A stretch of 64,000 nucleotides of DNA from Aradus depressus (Eukaryota; Arthropoda; Insecta; Hemiptera; Aradidae). The notes below the pieces were generated by a model. The model searched no databases and had not been told where the DNA came from. It saw nothing but the letters and a program-made list of their open reading frames with translations. This document shows, piece after piece, positions 12,968 to 25,183 of the stretch. Within the stretch, counting starts at the first letter, position 1; every line of letters begins with the position of its first letter. Position numbers and translations under genes: made by a program. The stretch covers positions 1,272,501 to 1,336,500 of the forward strand of contig OY759227.1 of assembly GCA_963662175.1 (NCBI GenBank), in the 5' to 3' direction.

Positions 12968-13090
12968 TTTGGGACGCTAACCTTTTACAATGAAATATAG
13001 AACTTAAATTAACATTTTTACAACTAAGACAATGTTATATTTAAAAAAAAGATAAGATTACAAGTATTATTTTGCTTTATGAATTTATTT

Positions 13091-13099
13091 CGGGCGCCA
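13091..13099 (-). other. Primer binding site, tRNA-Lys type
   Basis: The minus strand reads TGGCGCCCG just inside the LTR end, as in tRNA-Lys-primed elements. Confidence 0.6.
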
Positions 13100-14043
13100 T
13101 AATTTTTTATTTTTCAGTCCCTGTTCGTCGCGACATTTATGTAATGATGCTTATCTTAACTACTTAACATTTACTTATAATAAAGATACTTAATGATTGG
13201 TATAAAATGAATTAAATGATAAGACGTACATTTTTACTTATATAATTTTATTTTTTATTTAAAAATCCCTCTTTTTTTTCTGCTAATTATTTTTATTTAA
13301 AAAAAAAAAAAAATGTTAGTCACATGTACACATATTTAAATTATCCCAATAAAAATAGGCCTGTATGCATTCTTGAGATGATGAACGATGCCTCCATATT
13401 GTACCATTTATGAGATGGGATAGCTGTTCGACTTCAGACGTTTTTTTCTGATTCTTCTTTGTAGTCAGTTACTTATGAAATAGCCATTGGTGATTTCTGC
13501 ATGATCTGCCTCTTGGTGCCTCTACCATTCGATCTTCATGATGACGAGATACACATACTTGTTTTTGTTTTACTATATGTCCTCAGACAAGCAACTCACT
13601 TCACTGCACATTTTTACACATCCCTTCACAGACACGTCACACACCTCACTCTGAACACCCACGACAACAGACAACCTTGTTTCCTCGTGGGAACCAAAAA
13701 GGTCTCCATCTTTTTGCACTCCTATTTTTTTATTGGCTAAAATTTTCACTGCCTTTATAAAAACAAAACATATGTTTTCTTCTTTTATTTTCTTTTTCAT
13801 TCCATTTCTTATTCCAAATTTTTTATGACTCACAAGCACGTTGTTACATTATTTAAATAATTTACAAAATATATAATTTGATTTTATACATTAATCGATT
13901 GTTGAACAGTATCAAGTTGTGATAACCTCATATAACCTCATACTCCATGGATGTAGGCTCGGCATATTCATCTATTTGTAATTATATTTATTTCTTTTCC
14001 TTTAATAGTGTAATGGTGAATATGGTCAATGTGGACCATTACA
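13100..14043 (-). repeat. LTR, copy A of a ~1-kb LTR family
   Basis: Homologous over several blocks with 16714-17936 (for example GAGATGATGAACGATGCCTC and CTTCATGATGAC) but clearly diverged. Its outer edge is CCATTACA. It is followed on its downstream side by a primer site and gag remnant, so it is the 5' LTR of a truncated minus-strand element. Confidence 0.7.
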
Positions 14044-15189
14044 ATATATATTGTGACGGTTCGAACGACCTGTCACATGCTGGAAACCCAGGAAAATGGG
14101 TAAATTAAAGTAAGATAAAAGAAATAATTATAACTAGATGAATAATTTGAAGAATTTCAATTTTGAACATTTAGGCGGGAAGGAAAATGTACTATGCGTG
14201 TTTTTTTATGAATAGTATTATTGTTTCAATTAATAATTAAAATATAGTATAGGAAAATGTATAAAATTAAATTAAATAATAATTGAATATTGATAAAATG
14301 AGAAGGCATAAAAAAGAATAATATAATGAATTTATCCACGCTGTATTAGAGTGGAGAGGGGAGGAATACATGTGACGAAGATGAACGAACAGTAGTAGTG
14401 GTGGAGTCTTCGCCGAACAAGTGTTGAGTTCCCGACTCCGGTTTTTGGACCGAATATATTCCAAATTTGTATTTTTCACATATAGTAGTTCAGTATAACC
14501 CACATTACTCCCCCCATAGGATCGGACTGGAAATATAGAATGCAAGTTATATCTTCGGATGAACCTCATGGACTTATCGGATGATGGCTGAAAAGCACAT
14601 GGTGGAGAGAGGCTGACTAGACTATTTCTGACTGGAGGAGGAATCATTTTCACCAGGAAACCACCATATGGATAACTAGCACATTTTATCCATATAAAAA
14701 AAAAGTCAACGGTCAAGGATTTAATTTAAAATAAATAAATGCCCAAAATGTAACTTCTGATAAAAACGTTTAACTTCATAAAAGTCAAATAAAAGTCATT
14801 AGAGTAAATTCACATGTCCCATCTCAGTATTGGTCGCTTATTAACAATTTGTACGATGAGCAATTTGTTGTTTTTTCCATAATTTCTTTCAAAAAGATTA
14901 TAAAAACTACTATCATATTATTGTCATGAAAAAATATCAATATGTACTGATGTTAAATTTATGTAATTCTTTTATTTTTATGAATCGCCCCTTTTCAATT
15001 TAAATTATATTTATTAATATGTTTGTATTACCTACAAAAACAGGTAAGAAGGATTCTGCATCGGGTAGGTTTACCCTCTCCTTACAAGAACCCACGATTT
15101 AAATAAAATATTAGAACCCTGAGATAGCGGTTGTCTCAATATATTATACTTGGTTTAAAATTAAATATAACGAATAACTTGATTCAATC
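14044..15189. other. Unassigned DNA, possibly another LTR
   Basis: Starts with TGTGACGGTTCGAACGACC at about 14052 and holds a GC-richer block (14340-14660) with a 149-codon minus-strand frame that has no recognisable domain. The composition resembles an LTR, but I found no partner copy in the window. Confidence 0.35.
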
Positions 15190-15291
15190 GAATAGGTATC
15201 GATACTTTTTATTTGATACTTGAGTAATATCGAAAGTTTTATTCGATACTACTCATGAGTAAAATGCCACAAGGTATCGATAGGACCCTAC
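15190..15291. repeat. TATCGATA-rich segment bordering satellite
   Basis: Repeats of TATCGATA type ending TATCGATAGGACCCTAC at the left edge of the large satellite array; compare 9195-9345. Confidence 0.6.
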
Positions 15292-15937
15292 TCATGGGAG
15301 AATGTTATTGCCAGTAACGGCAGCTATTTCAGGAAGTCAGTCAAAAGAACTTCAGATTTGAGCTGAGATCTTTTATACCTCTAATTTGGATGCAACTTGT
15401 CTTCTTAGAATAATGTTATCTGGAGTCTATCTGGAACGTTATGTATATTTCTACTGTTTGGATTACCAATACATTCATATATTAAATTGCACTTCTCCAG
15501 AATAAATCAAATAGGTGCTGGCGCTCATGGGCAACTGTTATTGCCAATAACAGCAGCTATTTCAGAAAGTCAGTCAACAGAACTTCAGATTTGAGCTGAG
15601 GGCTTTAATACTTTCAATTTGAAATACAATTTGTCTTCTGAGAATAATAATACCTGGAGTCAATCTCAAACTTTAAGTATATTTCTTCTTTTTGAACTAC
15701 TAAACTACATTCATATATCAAATTGCATTACTCCAGGATAAAACAAATAGGTGCTGGAGCTCATGGGAGGCTGTTGTTGCCAGTAACGGCAGCTTTTTCA
15801 GAAAGTCAGTGAACCGAATTACAGATTTGCGCTGAGGGCTTCAATACGTTTACGTTGGAATACAACTTGTCTTCTTAGAATAATCATATCTGGAGTCTAT
15901 CTAGAACTTTAAGTATGTTACTTCTGTTTGGATAGAT
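15292..15937 (+). repeat. ~230-bp satellite array, part 2
   Basis: About three monomers, plus orientation. The array is resumed at 17937, 21519 and 28579 after inserted elements. Confidence 0.9.
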
Positions 15938-16070
15938 TCGTACTTTTGTTGGTGCCCAGCCTCCTAAGTCAATTTAAAATTAATCTATCGTATGTAAGAC
16001 CAATATTGTTTTTTCTTGTTGAAGAAGAACGTTTTCATATGTCGTTGAGAACATTACAATAAGGTTAACT

Positions 16071-16562
16071 TCAAAAGGTAAACAAAACAACAGTTTTAAT
16101 GCTCTCCTGTAAAATTGCTATTTTTGACATATGAGCTTGGGTACCTTCATCATCGATATTTTCTATCTTACTACTTAACTGTTCAAATTTATGATCCATC
16201 TTTTCGAATTGTTTTTTAATTTCTGTTAGGGATTGTACAAACATCGTTTGCATACGATCCATCATCTGCTCAAATTGACTCAGAGTAAACGGGTTATCGT
16301 CTTTATTCTTGTTCGCATCCTCATCACCCGAATTCGACCTTCCTATTAGCGGACTCGTGACTATAATAGAATTGTCTCCCGTATTTCCCGTTCCTTCTAC
16401 AAATTCAGATTCCCGAACGTCGCTATCTACATTACGGAATCCTAATCCGCCGAGGCTACTGCATTCCTGCAGCTAATTCTCTCGCTTCCCCATCGTAAAC
16501 AAACTCCGGACCCTGCTCTCCCGCCATGCAATGGCTCGACTCACCTGTGTCCTCGTCCGCCA
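16071..16562 (-). pseudogene. gag: Gag N-terminal remnant, frameshifted
   Basis: An ATG at 16562 lies about 140 bp inside the LTR and primer site. The frame is lost after about 36 codons and continues in another frame to 16071. The later part has the heptad-like run FVQSLTEIKKQFEKMDHKF, consistent with a coiled-coil Gag N terminus. The element is cut soon after. Family assignment rests on context. Confidence 0.5.
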
Positions 16563-16700
16563 TCTTGCTTCACAAATCTATCCTCTATAATAAATATAAT
16601 ACACAAAATATATCACATCAATTTCTAAATTTATAAATCTGGACAATTCAATTTTTTTTTTTTTTAATTCCTTCTTATTCCATCATTTTTACTGCCAAAA

Positions 16701-16712
16701 CGTTGGGCGCCA
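16701..16712 (-). other. Primer binding site, tRNA-Lys type
   Basis: The minus strand reads TGGCGCCCAACG one base inside the LTR end. Confidence 0.7.
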
Positions 16713-17141
16713 TTGTAACAATTCTTATGTATGAGAATATATAATCCCTTTTTAAAATTGCCCCCACGTTGGGTGTGGATTCTTTTAATAAAAATTTAAA
16801 TTGATGGAAGAAGAGAATATCCTTTTATTTTTTTCTATTATTATAAAAATTTTCAAAAAAAAAGATTAGTCACAATGTTTTACATACATGAACATTTTTT
16901 TTTTACACACATAAAAAATTACCCTAATAAAATAGGCTTGCATGTTGCATTGAGATGATGAACGATGCCTCCGTGTTGTACCATTTATGAGATGGGTTGG
17001 CTGGTCGACTTCAAACTTTTTCTTTCTAATTTGTTGCAGTCAGTTACTTCTGAAATAGCCATTGGTGATCTCTTCATGATCTGCCTCTTGGTGTCTACCG
17101 TTTCATCTTCATGATGACAAGATACACATCCTTGATTTTAC

Positions 17142-17481
17142 TGAGGGCGCCGGTAGCTCAGTGGTATGCGTGCTTGACTTCTGAGCTCAAGGTCGTGGGT
17201 TCGTAGCCCGACCGAGGCCCTTAGTTTATTTTATCTGGGAGGTAAAATAAACTTAGGCACGCCGTCCTTCGGATGGGACGTTAAGGAATGGTCCCGAGCA
17301 TGTACGATGTCAGGTACTCGTTAAAGACCCCTACCCTAGATGAATAAAAATTTAGGACAGGCAAAATTTAGGACCCCCACAGTAGAGTCGGGCTCATGTC
17401 CACCAGAGTGACGAAAGAGCGCTCTGGTAGTATGATCTCATAGTTAAAGCCCGGGCATGAGTCATAAAACCTAACCTAACC
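17142..17481 (+). mobile_element. tRNA-derived SINE with 12-bp target duplication
   Basis: 340-bp insertion inside LTR copy B, flanked by CCTTGATTTTAC at 17130-17141 and 17482-17493. The head carries RNA polymerase III boxes: box A TAGCTCAGTGGT at 17154-17165 and box B GGTTCGTAGCC at 17198-17208. The body is GC-rich relative to its surroundings, and the tail is CATAAAACCTAACCTAACC, two CCTAA units. The perfect duplication indicates recent insertion. Confidence 0.93.
17154..17208 (+). promoter_or_regulatory. Internal pol III promoter (boxes A and B)
   Basis: Box A and box B spaced as in a tRNA head; the anticodon-arm region is not a clean cloverleaf, so this is a SINE and not a tRNA gene. Confidence 0.85.
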
Positions 17482-17936
17482 CCTTGATTTTACTTTATGT
17501 CCTCAGACAATCAAACTCACTTCACTGCACAATTTTTACATATCCCTCCACAGACACCCTCTCACGCCTCACTCTGAACACCGACACACGACTCTGCCCA
17601 CTCACTTCTCTCGGACCCCAAAAAACTCCATCTTCATTTGAGTTATGCTCCCTCATTGGTCAAAATTAGCACAGCCTTCTTACATATTTTGATTTATTTT
17701 TATTTTTATTGTATTTCTTATTTTCTAACATAATCAATTTACACTTACATTATTACATGAATATAAATTAACATGATTTAAAATATCTTTTTTTTTTTAA
17801 AAAAGAATCGAACATAGCATTGTACCGAGTTTACAGATATGATAAAATACGGTAACCTCTCGCTAGCCACAGTGTACCCTATTCAATTACATTATTTTTT
17901 ATTTTTTGATTTCACAGTGTAATGTGGATCATTACA

Positions 17937-18416
17937 GTATATTACTTCTTTTTGTACTACCAAACTACATTCATATATCAAATTGCATTACTCCAGAATA
18001 AAGCAAATAGGTGCTAGAGCTCATCGGAGACAGTTATTGCCAATAACGGCAGCTATTCCAGAAAGTCAGTGAACCAATCTACATCTTTGCGCTGAGGGCT
18101 TCAATACCTTCAATTCGGAATAGAATTTGTCTTCTTAGAATAATAATACTTGGAGTATATCTCAAATTTTAAGTATATTTCTTATTTTTGGACTACCAAA
18201 CTACATTCATTTATCAAATTGCACTACTCCAGAATAAATCAAATAGGTGCTGGAGCTCATGGGCAACTGTTATTGCCAATAACAGCGGCTATTTCAGAAA
18301 GTCTGTCAACAGAACATCAGATTGGCGCTGAGGTCTTTATTATCCTGAATTTGGATTACAACTTGTCTTCTAAGAATAATAATAACTCGAGTCTATCACA
18401 AACTTTAAGTATATTT
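17937..18416 (+). repeat. ~230-bp satellite array, part 3
   Basis: Two monomers between LTR copy B and the next inserted element; the last four bases (ATTT) are duplicated at 21519-21522. Confidence 0.9.
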
Positions 18417-20385
18417 TGTAGTGTAATATGGAGATGGTCAGTTGATTATTTAGTATTATTAAGAGTTTGAAAAGTAGTTTAGGAAATTCGTTTATTCTGT
18501 TTATTGACCATTTTGAATTATTTAAGCGAGGTTAATAATAAGATAATTCTTTTAGTATTTTTATTAGGATCGAATTAATTAATTTTTGATTTCGCAAATT
18601 AATTTTTTTAATGAGAGAAGATATATTTTTTATATAGGATTTATGGATGATATTTTGAATTTGCGTATAGTATTTTTGCGTTTTTTTATATTTAGTTATA
18701 GGGTGATGGATGGTTACTTAGTATTATTAAGAATTATGAGAAATATTTATGAAGTTCGTTTAATTTTGTTTATTGACCAGTTTGAATTATTTATATAGAT
18801 TTTGAAGAAGTAAGAAAGTTTTTTTTTAGTAAGTGATTGATATATTTGATTTTTTTTTATGGGTATTATTTTTTGAAGAATTTGAAGTATTTGAGAGAAT
18901 ATGATGGTTTATATAAGTATATTTTTGTTGAAGTAATAAGAAGTAATTGAGAAAAGTTAAGAGTTAAAATAAGGATAATTTTTTTTATTGATAAGAAGGA
19001 GAAAATAATTAAGCAATATTATTGGTCGATACACTATATTGTTTTTAAGAAGTTAATTGAAGGAAAGAATTTGAAAATTTTAAGATAGGAAATTATATTT
19101 GAAATTTTTTTTGGATAACTACAATTTTTTTTATTTTTGATAGGGAGATGTTTGTGGTCAGTTTTTTTTGAAGTCGTTTAGGATAGGAAAATGACAATTT
19201 TTAAATAGGGTAAGGAGTGGAAAGAAAGGAATAAAATGCGCAGTATAAAAGATGTTATAAATAATTTCATCCAAGAGTGGTTCGCAAAAGAGCAAATAAT
19301 AATAAGGAATAATTAGAAAGATATATAGGGATGTTTTTTTTTGTTTGTATGGGACGTTAGTAAAACTTCGCGGAGAATTAATATGGAGAAAAGTTATTAT
19401 GTGAAAATGGGCTATTTGTTTAAGAGTATATAGCTGAGAATTTTATTTACGATGAGATTACCTACCAGAGAGAAAGGAATCCATCAATACTGCGACGATA
19501 TAATTATGAGATTGCCTACCCAGAGAAAGGAGGAATCTGTACTACGAAGATATAAGAATTGATAGTACCTGCTAGAGGTATATGAGATATTTTTTTGAGT
19601 ATAAGAAATTAGTTGAGATTATTTTTTTTGATGTTAAGAGAAATGAAGGATAGGTAGGGAATGGGTGAAGACCTGAGTAGCGTCACATATATATAATAAG
19701 AAACATGTAATTAAAAAGGGGGGATATATTGAATAAATAAGAAAATAAGATGAATTTTTTTTTGATTGCTCGAATGTAGATGATAGGATGAAATATTGAT
19801 AAAATGAGACAATAGAATGAAAGTTTTGAATTTAGAAGGCAACCCGTTTTGTTTTGTGTCATTGATAAGAAGCAAAGAAAACATTTTCAAGTCGACCCAG
19901 ATTTAATTGAGAAATTTAAAATAATAAAGTGAAATTAATTGAATTGGTTATCCATATTTTAGAGAAAATTAGTTGATGTTATGTTTCTGTTTTTTTTTTG
20001 TATAAAATAAGTTGATTACTGTGAAAGATGGAGAAAGGACGAAAATTATGTAAAATAAATATTGAAGATGAAATACCCATGGTAAAAATTAATAATTTGA
20101 TTTCTTTTGTGATTAAATATAAGATCCATGTAAATATATGTTATTTAAATCCTACAAGTGATTTGTTTGTTTTGATTTTTGATGAGCTTGAATTTAAATT
20201 AGTGTTTGTAGTATAATTTGAAAATAATAATTTGATTTTATGTTAATTATAGATTTAATATAAATATAAGTTCTTCAAATACTAGTTTTAGTTTTTTTTA
20301 TGTAATTAATTTATATTGGTATTGTTGTAAATAATAATATTAAAATTGTCCTATGTACAATTTTAGTAAAACAAGAAGAGGGTAA

Positions 20386-20446
20386 TGTAGTGTAATGGAT
20401 TTGCGCGATCTGAATATATTCTTTAAGATTAATAAAAATATATAGG

Positions 20447-20511
<65 letters not shown>

Positions 20512-21518
20512 TGGGAGTAGGTATTTCAAGGGGCTGAAAAGGGACATGGGTCCCAGGAGCTTATCCCATTTGGCCTTCGTCAAGCACTTGCCTAAAATAA
20601 GCTGACAAGATGCAATAAAAGGATGGACCATCTAACCTCAATAAACTACCTGTAGGGGGAATTGGACAGATATTTTTACAATCCAGTTGACAGTATGAAG
20701 ATAGTTACCCGGATTATAACTCCAAGCCCGCTGTTAGTGGCATATAAAACTGCCAACATAACGTTGAGATAGGTTCAAGAGAGGCTTCACAAGGAGAGAC
20801 CGCCAATTTTCCAAGAGGACAGAGGAGAAGGGAGAAGAAAAAGGAGAGGGGGAACAGTTCGAGAGTTCCAAGTGAGGAGAGGAAGACAGCAGTTCAAGTC
20901 TGGAGTTCATTCAGTTACAGTTGAGATCTAGGAGAGGTTCACTTCCTAGAGTTCAGTGGGGAAGAGTCAGGTGGAGTCTCCAGTCACAGAGCCCAGATGA
21001 CCAGCCCCATCCCAGCCGTTGAGTCATTCATTCTATACTCTGGACATCACAGACCCACCTAGCATCCGATCAACGTCCGGTCTATCTCTCCAGCCCCTGT
21101 CTCTACAGCGTACATAGCAATAAGGTTTATATTATATATTATAATTTTTATTTTTATTTTAAGTATTAATTTTTTTTAGTATTGTAAATATATTCATTTT
21201 AAATATGAGTTGCTAATTTGTCAGTTGTTTGTTTCCCATGCAATCGCAAGTCAATATTGATTTAAGAATTTGGTTTTTCAAAACTCTTTTCGCTGTCGAA
21301 TCCTTCGCCTTTGGTTATAGAAATCCAATTTATATATATAAAATCAGTGAATTTAATTGATCGTTCTATTACATAATAGAGCTGGCATCCTTTGGACATT
21401 TTAAATTAGTAAAGACAAAGCATTTTTGAGAAAATCTCCGCAGTTTAGATTAAAAGTAAATTCAAATAACATTTTTTTTTATTAAAAAAAGCGACGCGCA
21501 ACTTTTAAAAATATTACA
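20386..21518 (+). repeat. Probable 3' LTR
   Basis: Starts TGTAGTGTAATGG after a purine tract and contains a TATA box (CATATAAAAC, 20741-20750) followed by a GA-rich leader-like region. A TATTACA at 21373 is an alternative end. The matching 5' LTR at 18417 is recognisable only at its first bases. Confidence 0.55.
20450..20509. repeat. (AT)n microsatellite
   Basis: About 60 bp of near-pure AT dinucleotides inside the LTR-like sequence. Confidence 0.95.
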
Positions 21519-22497
21519 ATTTATTCTTTTTGGACTACCAAACTACATTCATATATCAAATTGCAACACTCCAGAATAAAACAAATAGGTGCTGGAGCTC
21601 ATGGGAGGCTGTTGTTGCCAGTAACGGCAGCTATTTCAGAAAGGCAGTGAACTGAATTACAGATTTGCGCTGAGGGCTTCAATACCTTTACGTTGGAATA
21701 CAACTTGTCTTCTTAGAATAATAATGTCTGGAGTCTATCTAGAACTTTAAGTATATTACTTCTGTTTGGACTACCAAACTACATTCATGTATCAAATTGC
21801 ATTACTCCAGAATAAAACAAATAGGTGCTGGAGCTCATGGGAGACTGTTATTACCAGTAACGGCAGCTATTTCAGAAATTAGGTCGAAAAAACCAGATTT
21901 GCGCTACGGGCTTCAATACCTTAACGTTGAAATACAACTTGTCTTCTTAGAATAATAATATCTGGAGTCTATCTAGAACTTTAAGTATATAACTTCTGTT
22001 TGGATTACCAAACTACATTCATATATCAAATTTCATTACTCCAGAATAAATCAAATAGGTGCTAGAGCTCATGGGAGGCTATTATTGCCATTAACAGCGG
22101 CTATTTCAGAAAGTCAGTCAACAGAACATCAGATTGGCGCTGAGGGCTTTATTATCTTGAATTTGGATTACAACTTGTCTTCTAAGAATAATAATAACTC
22201 GAGTCTATCACAAACTTTAAGTATATTACTTCTGTTTGGACTACCAAACTACATTCAAATATCAAATTGCTTTACTCCAGAATAAATCAAATAGGTGCTA
22301 GAGCTAATGGGAGGCTGTTATTGCCATTAACGGCAGCTATTCCAGAAAGTCAGTGAACCGAACTACAGATTTGCGTGGAGGGCTTCAATTCCTTCATTTT
22401 GGAATACAATTTGTCTTCTTTGGATAATATTATCTGGAGTCTGTCTAGAACTTTAAGGATATTTCTTCCCTTCGGACTACCAAACTACATTCATATA
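21519..22497 (+). repeat. ~230-bp satellite array, part 4
   Basis: Four monomers, ending in TATA, the target duplication of the following LTR element. Confidence 0.9.
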
Positions 22498-23053
22498 TGT
22501 GAGAAGGCGGTGAAGGGGACTTTGTCAGAAAACTCGAAAGAGTTCAGGAAAAACAAGGCCAAGGAACCGCGATTGTGACATCGAGAGTATTGACCCGTAA
22601 ACAGGATATTTGACATTGACCAAGGTAAACATTTCCGCTCCTCAAAGGTTAAATACCGATGAGGAGATGCGTTGTGGTCAGATTCTGGAACCTGGTCAGA
22701 CGTGTGGACTGCTCTCTCTCTACTTCTGGACGTAAGTCGAATTCCTATTGTTTATGTTTCCAAGTGTTAAACTGTTCTTGTCATATCTTATTATCTGTCA
22801 TGAGTTCTGACATTTAAAATACATTCTCTAAGAAGTTATTCAACAGCCTAATTGGTGTTATTATTGAAACCCCCTAGAATTAACAAGTACCATTAAGTTA
22901 AGATCCCGGTTTGGTGAGTGAAGCACCATACCTTAAATTAAAGTAAAGACAGTCATTCTTATTATTCACCTAACATTCTCATAAATTATATTATTTACAA
23001 ATACAGTCCTTTTTATTCTTCACAAGGGGTGAAGGTCTCATTTTTAATCTTCA
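22498..23053 (+). repeat. 5' LTR
   Basis: Nearly identical to 28021-28578 but lacks about 31 bp near 22560. Its end is ambiguous: CTTCACA occurs at 23024 and again at 23053. The second is followed after two bases by TGGTGGAAGCGCCGG, a plausible primer binding site, so I place the end there. Confidence 0.75.
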
Positions 23054-23962
23054 CAAGTGGTGGAAGCGCCGGTTTAACTTCTTGAGAACTATTAAATTCA
23101 GAACTCATATTTTTCACCATTAAATTTCTATTTTTATTGACTGCTATCTCACATATCTCTCCGGATATAAATGACATTGTGGGAAACGTTCCTTCAGAAC
23201 ATATCAACCTCTGAGGAGGGGAAAACGCAATTTTACTCAAGTTGGATTTATTCATTACAAAAGCGACAGGTACTTGAATTGCTAAAGATTTTAAATATAG
23301 TTTTATAGTTTTTTTTTCTGAGGAAGATAATGCAAATATTTTGAGTAAAAGATTAAGGGATTATTGTGTAGAAAACGTGGTCCAACTGAAAGCTCAATTA
23401 GATTTAGAAGACATAAAAACTTCTTTACAAGAATTAGATTACGCGTTAGAATATTGTAATTAAAAAAAAAAAAAAAGGGTCAATTATTTTCTTTGGTTGG
23501 ATTTTGTTCTTAATAGACACTTCAGACACCTTAATAGACAATATTTATAATTCAGTTAAGGTTAGGTAACTGCTTCTCAATGAAAACAAAAAATATTCGA
23601 GATGAAAAAAAAAAAAAAAAATTATACCTATTTGAAAACATTTTTTGTGTAGAAGGGAAGTCAAGTCGGTCAATGAGACAAACTGGGTTACAATAACTAT
23701 GCTGACACCTGGGAATGTGCAACGAAGGCGGATGTATCCTGCCCCATTTAACTAATCACACAGATTGTATTAGATAAAATGGATTCATTTTAATTTTTTT
23801 TTAATAATCGTTTCATACTTTTCATTTTGGGTAATGCTCGGAACTAAGTAGGTACATGAGATTTTTTTAAAGTCATTCGGGACATCACACGGATTTATGA
23901 GCTTTAAATCGGTAATTGATGGTCCGCACTTAAAGCGGTAAATGAAATAAAAATAATAAATA
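23054..23962 (+). other. Degraded gag/pol region, no frame kept
   Basis: Sequence between the LTR and integrase. A short plus-strand run (23300-23463) could be a Gag fragment. An 80-codon minus-strand frame (23013-23255) overlaps the LTR end. Protease, reverse transcriptase and RNase H are absent. Confidence 0.5.
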
Positions 23963-25183
23963 TTGCAAAAATTAGATAAATTTTGTTCACAAATTTACCA
24001 GGCCTTGACAGACAACGAATTCGGCGATAAATCAATACGTCGTAAATCGCGAAATTATGTATTAAATTCGGACGACGATATAATTTATTACAAATACTTC
24101 ACCCCTAAGGAACGAAGAAATTTATTTTTAGTGCCTGATTCTTTAAAAAGAGAATTGTTGCACTCTTGCCATGACGATTTAGGACATCTAGGTATCGCTA
24201 AAACTTATGGTAGATTACTAACTAATTACTTTTGGCCCTCTATGCTATCCGAAATTACGACATACATACAATCGTGTGACTCATGTCAAAGAGAAAAAAT
24301 TCCAAAAAGTTTGCCCCAGGGGGATCTCAGCCCCATCATTCCATCCACGACCCCTTTTTCACATGTAGTTATAGATTATTTGGGGCCATTAACAAGCTCT
24401 CATGGGAACAAATACATTATAGTAGCAACTTGCACAACAACAAAATTTGTCATGGCAAAGGCCAGTAGGTCTGCAGATGCCAAATCTACGGCAAAATTTT
24501 TATTGAATATGGTAAATCGTTTTGGGGTCCCGAGTATAGTCTCATCAGACAGAGGGACACATTTTTTGGAGAAGTCCTTGTTACAATTTAAAGCAGCCTT
24601 GGGAATTTATCACAAAAAAAGTAGGGCTTTTAACCCATGCGCTCAAGGCATTGTAGAACGATTCAATCACACACTTATTCAAATGTTGTCACATTACAAT
24701 AATAAAAATATAAATAATTGGAGCACACATTTGGACCAAGTTCTCTTCTCTTATAATACGTCTAAACAAGCAAGTACGGGTTACGAACCGTTTTTCTTGA
24801 TGCACGGTTATAGGCCTAAGATTCCTTTGGACGTCGTTCTAGTTCCGCACACTTATGAGGCGGACGTAATTAAAACTATAGAGGAGTTGCAAGTTATAAG
24901 AAAAACAATCCCAGAAATTTTAAAAAAGCCTCAGCTAATTCAAAAAGAAAATTACGATAAAAAGCACAGCTTTGTGGAATTTAAAGAGGGCGATCTAGTT
25001 CTATTAAGAGAATTTTGTTTTGATCCGAGTAAATCAAGAAAATTACAGCCGAAATATAAGGGACCTTTTGTTGTCCAGAAGCGCCTAAACAAGTTGAATT
25101 ATGTTATTCAGGTTTATAAAGCTGGGAAGTTAGTGGACGATGTTTTTCATATAAAAAGGATGAAGAAATACTACCACAGATAA
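23963..25183 (+). CDS. pol: Gypsy integrase (pol C-terminal part)
   Basis: About 400 uninterrupted codons. The zinc domain has paired His and Cys (ELLHSCHDDLGHLGIAKT then CDSCQREK). The catalytic acidic residues sit in VIDYLGP, SSDRGTHF and IVERFNH. The C terminus has a GPY/F-type module (PKYKGPFVV) and ends HIKRMKKYYHR. The first residue is not a true start: the frame opens at a TTG after stops, so this is the 3' part of a longer pol whose front was deleted. It cannot act alone as a retrotransposon but could encode a trans-acting integrase if expressed. Confidence 0.9.
   Translation: MQKLDKFCSQIYQALTDNEFGDKSIRRKSRNYVLNSDDDIIYYKYFTPKERRNLFLVPDSLKRELLHSCHDDLGHLGIAKTYGRLLTNYFWPSMLSEITTYIQSCDSCQREKIPKSLPQGDLSPIIPSTTPFSHVVIDYLGPLTSSHGNKYIIVATCTTTKFVMAKASRSADAKSTAKFLLNMVNRFGVPSIVSSDRGTHFLEKSLLQFKAALGIYHKKSRAFNPCAQGIVERFNHTLIQMLSHYNNKNINNWSTHLDQVLFSYNTSKQASTGYEPFFLMHGYRPKIPLDVVLVPHTYEADVIKTIEELQVIRKTIPEILKKPQLIQKENYDKKHSFVEFKEGDLVLLREFCFDPSKSRKLQPKYKGPFVVQKRLNKLNYVIQVYKAGKLVDDVFHIKRMKKYYHR

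Larger units (their letters stand above)
16714..17936 (-). repeat. LTR, copy B of the ~1-kb LTR family
   Basis: Begins TGTAACA and ends ATTACA on the plus strand. Without the 340-bp SINE plus one copy of its target duplication it is about 870 bp. Satellite sequence follows directly at 17937. It is the 5' LTR of a minus-strand element whose body is truncated near 16000. Confidence 0.75.
18417..21518 (+). mobile_element. Non-coding LTR-type insertion with 4-bp target duplication
   Basis: A 3,102-bp block inserted into the satellite. It is flanked by ATTT on both sides, begins TGTAGTGTAATA and ends AATATTACA, and the satellite resumes in register. At 20386 TGTAGTGTAATGG recurs after a purine-rich run (AAGAAGAGGGTAA), as expected for a 3' LTR. 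No gag or pol frame survives; the interior is AG-rich with an imperfect internal duplication (18430-18530 and 18710-18798). Confidence 0.7.

Noticed and set aside
14267..14716. 149-codon minus-strand frame
   Set aside because: No recognisable domain; lies in LTR-like sequence.
17142..17215. tRNA gene
   Set aside because: Boxes A and B are present, but the unit continues into a 340-bp body with target duplications, so it is a SINE head.
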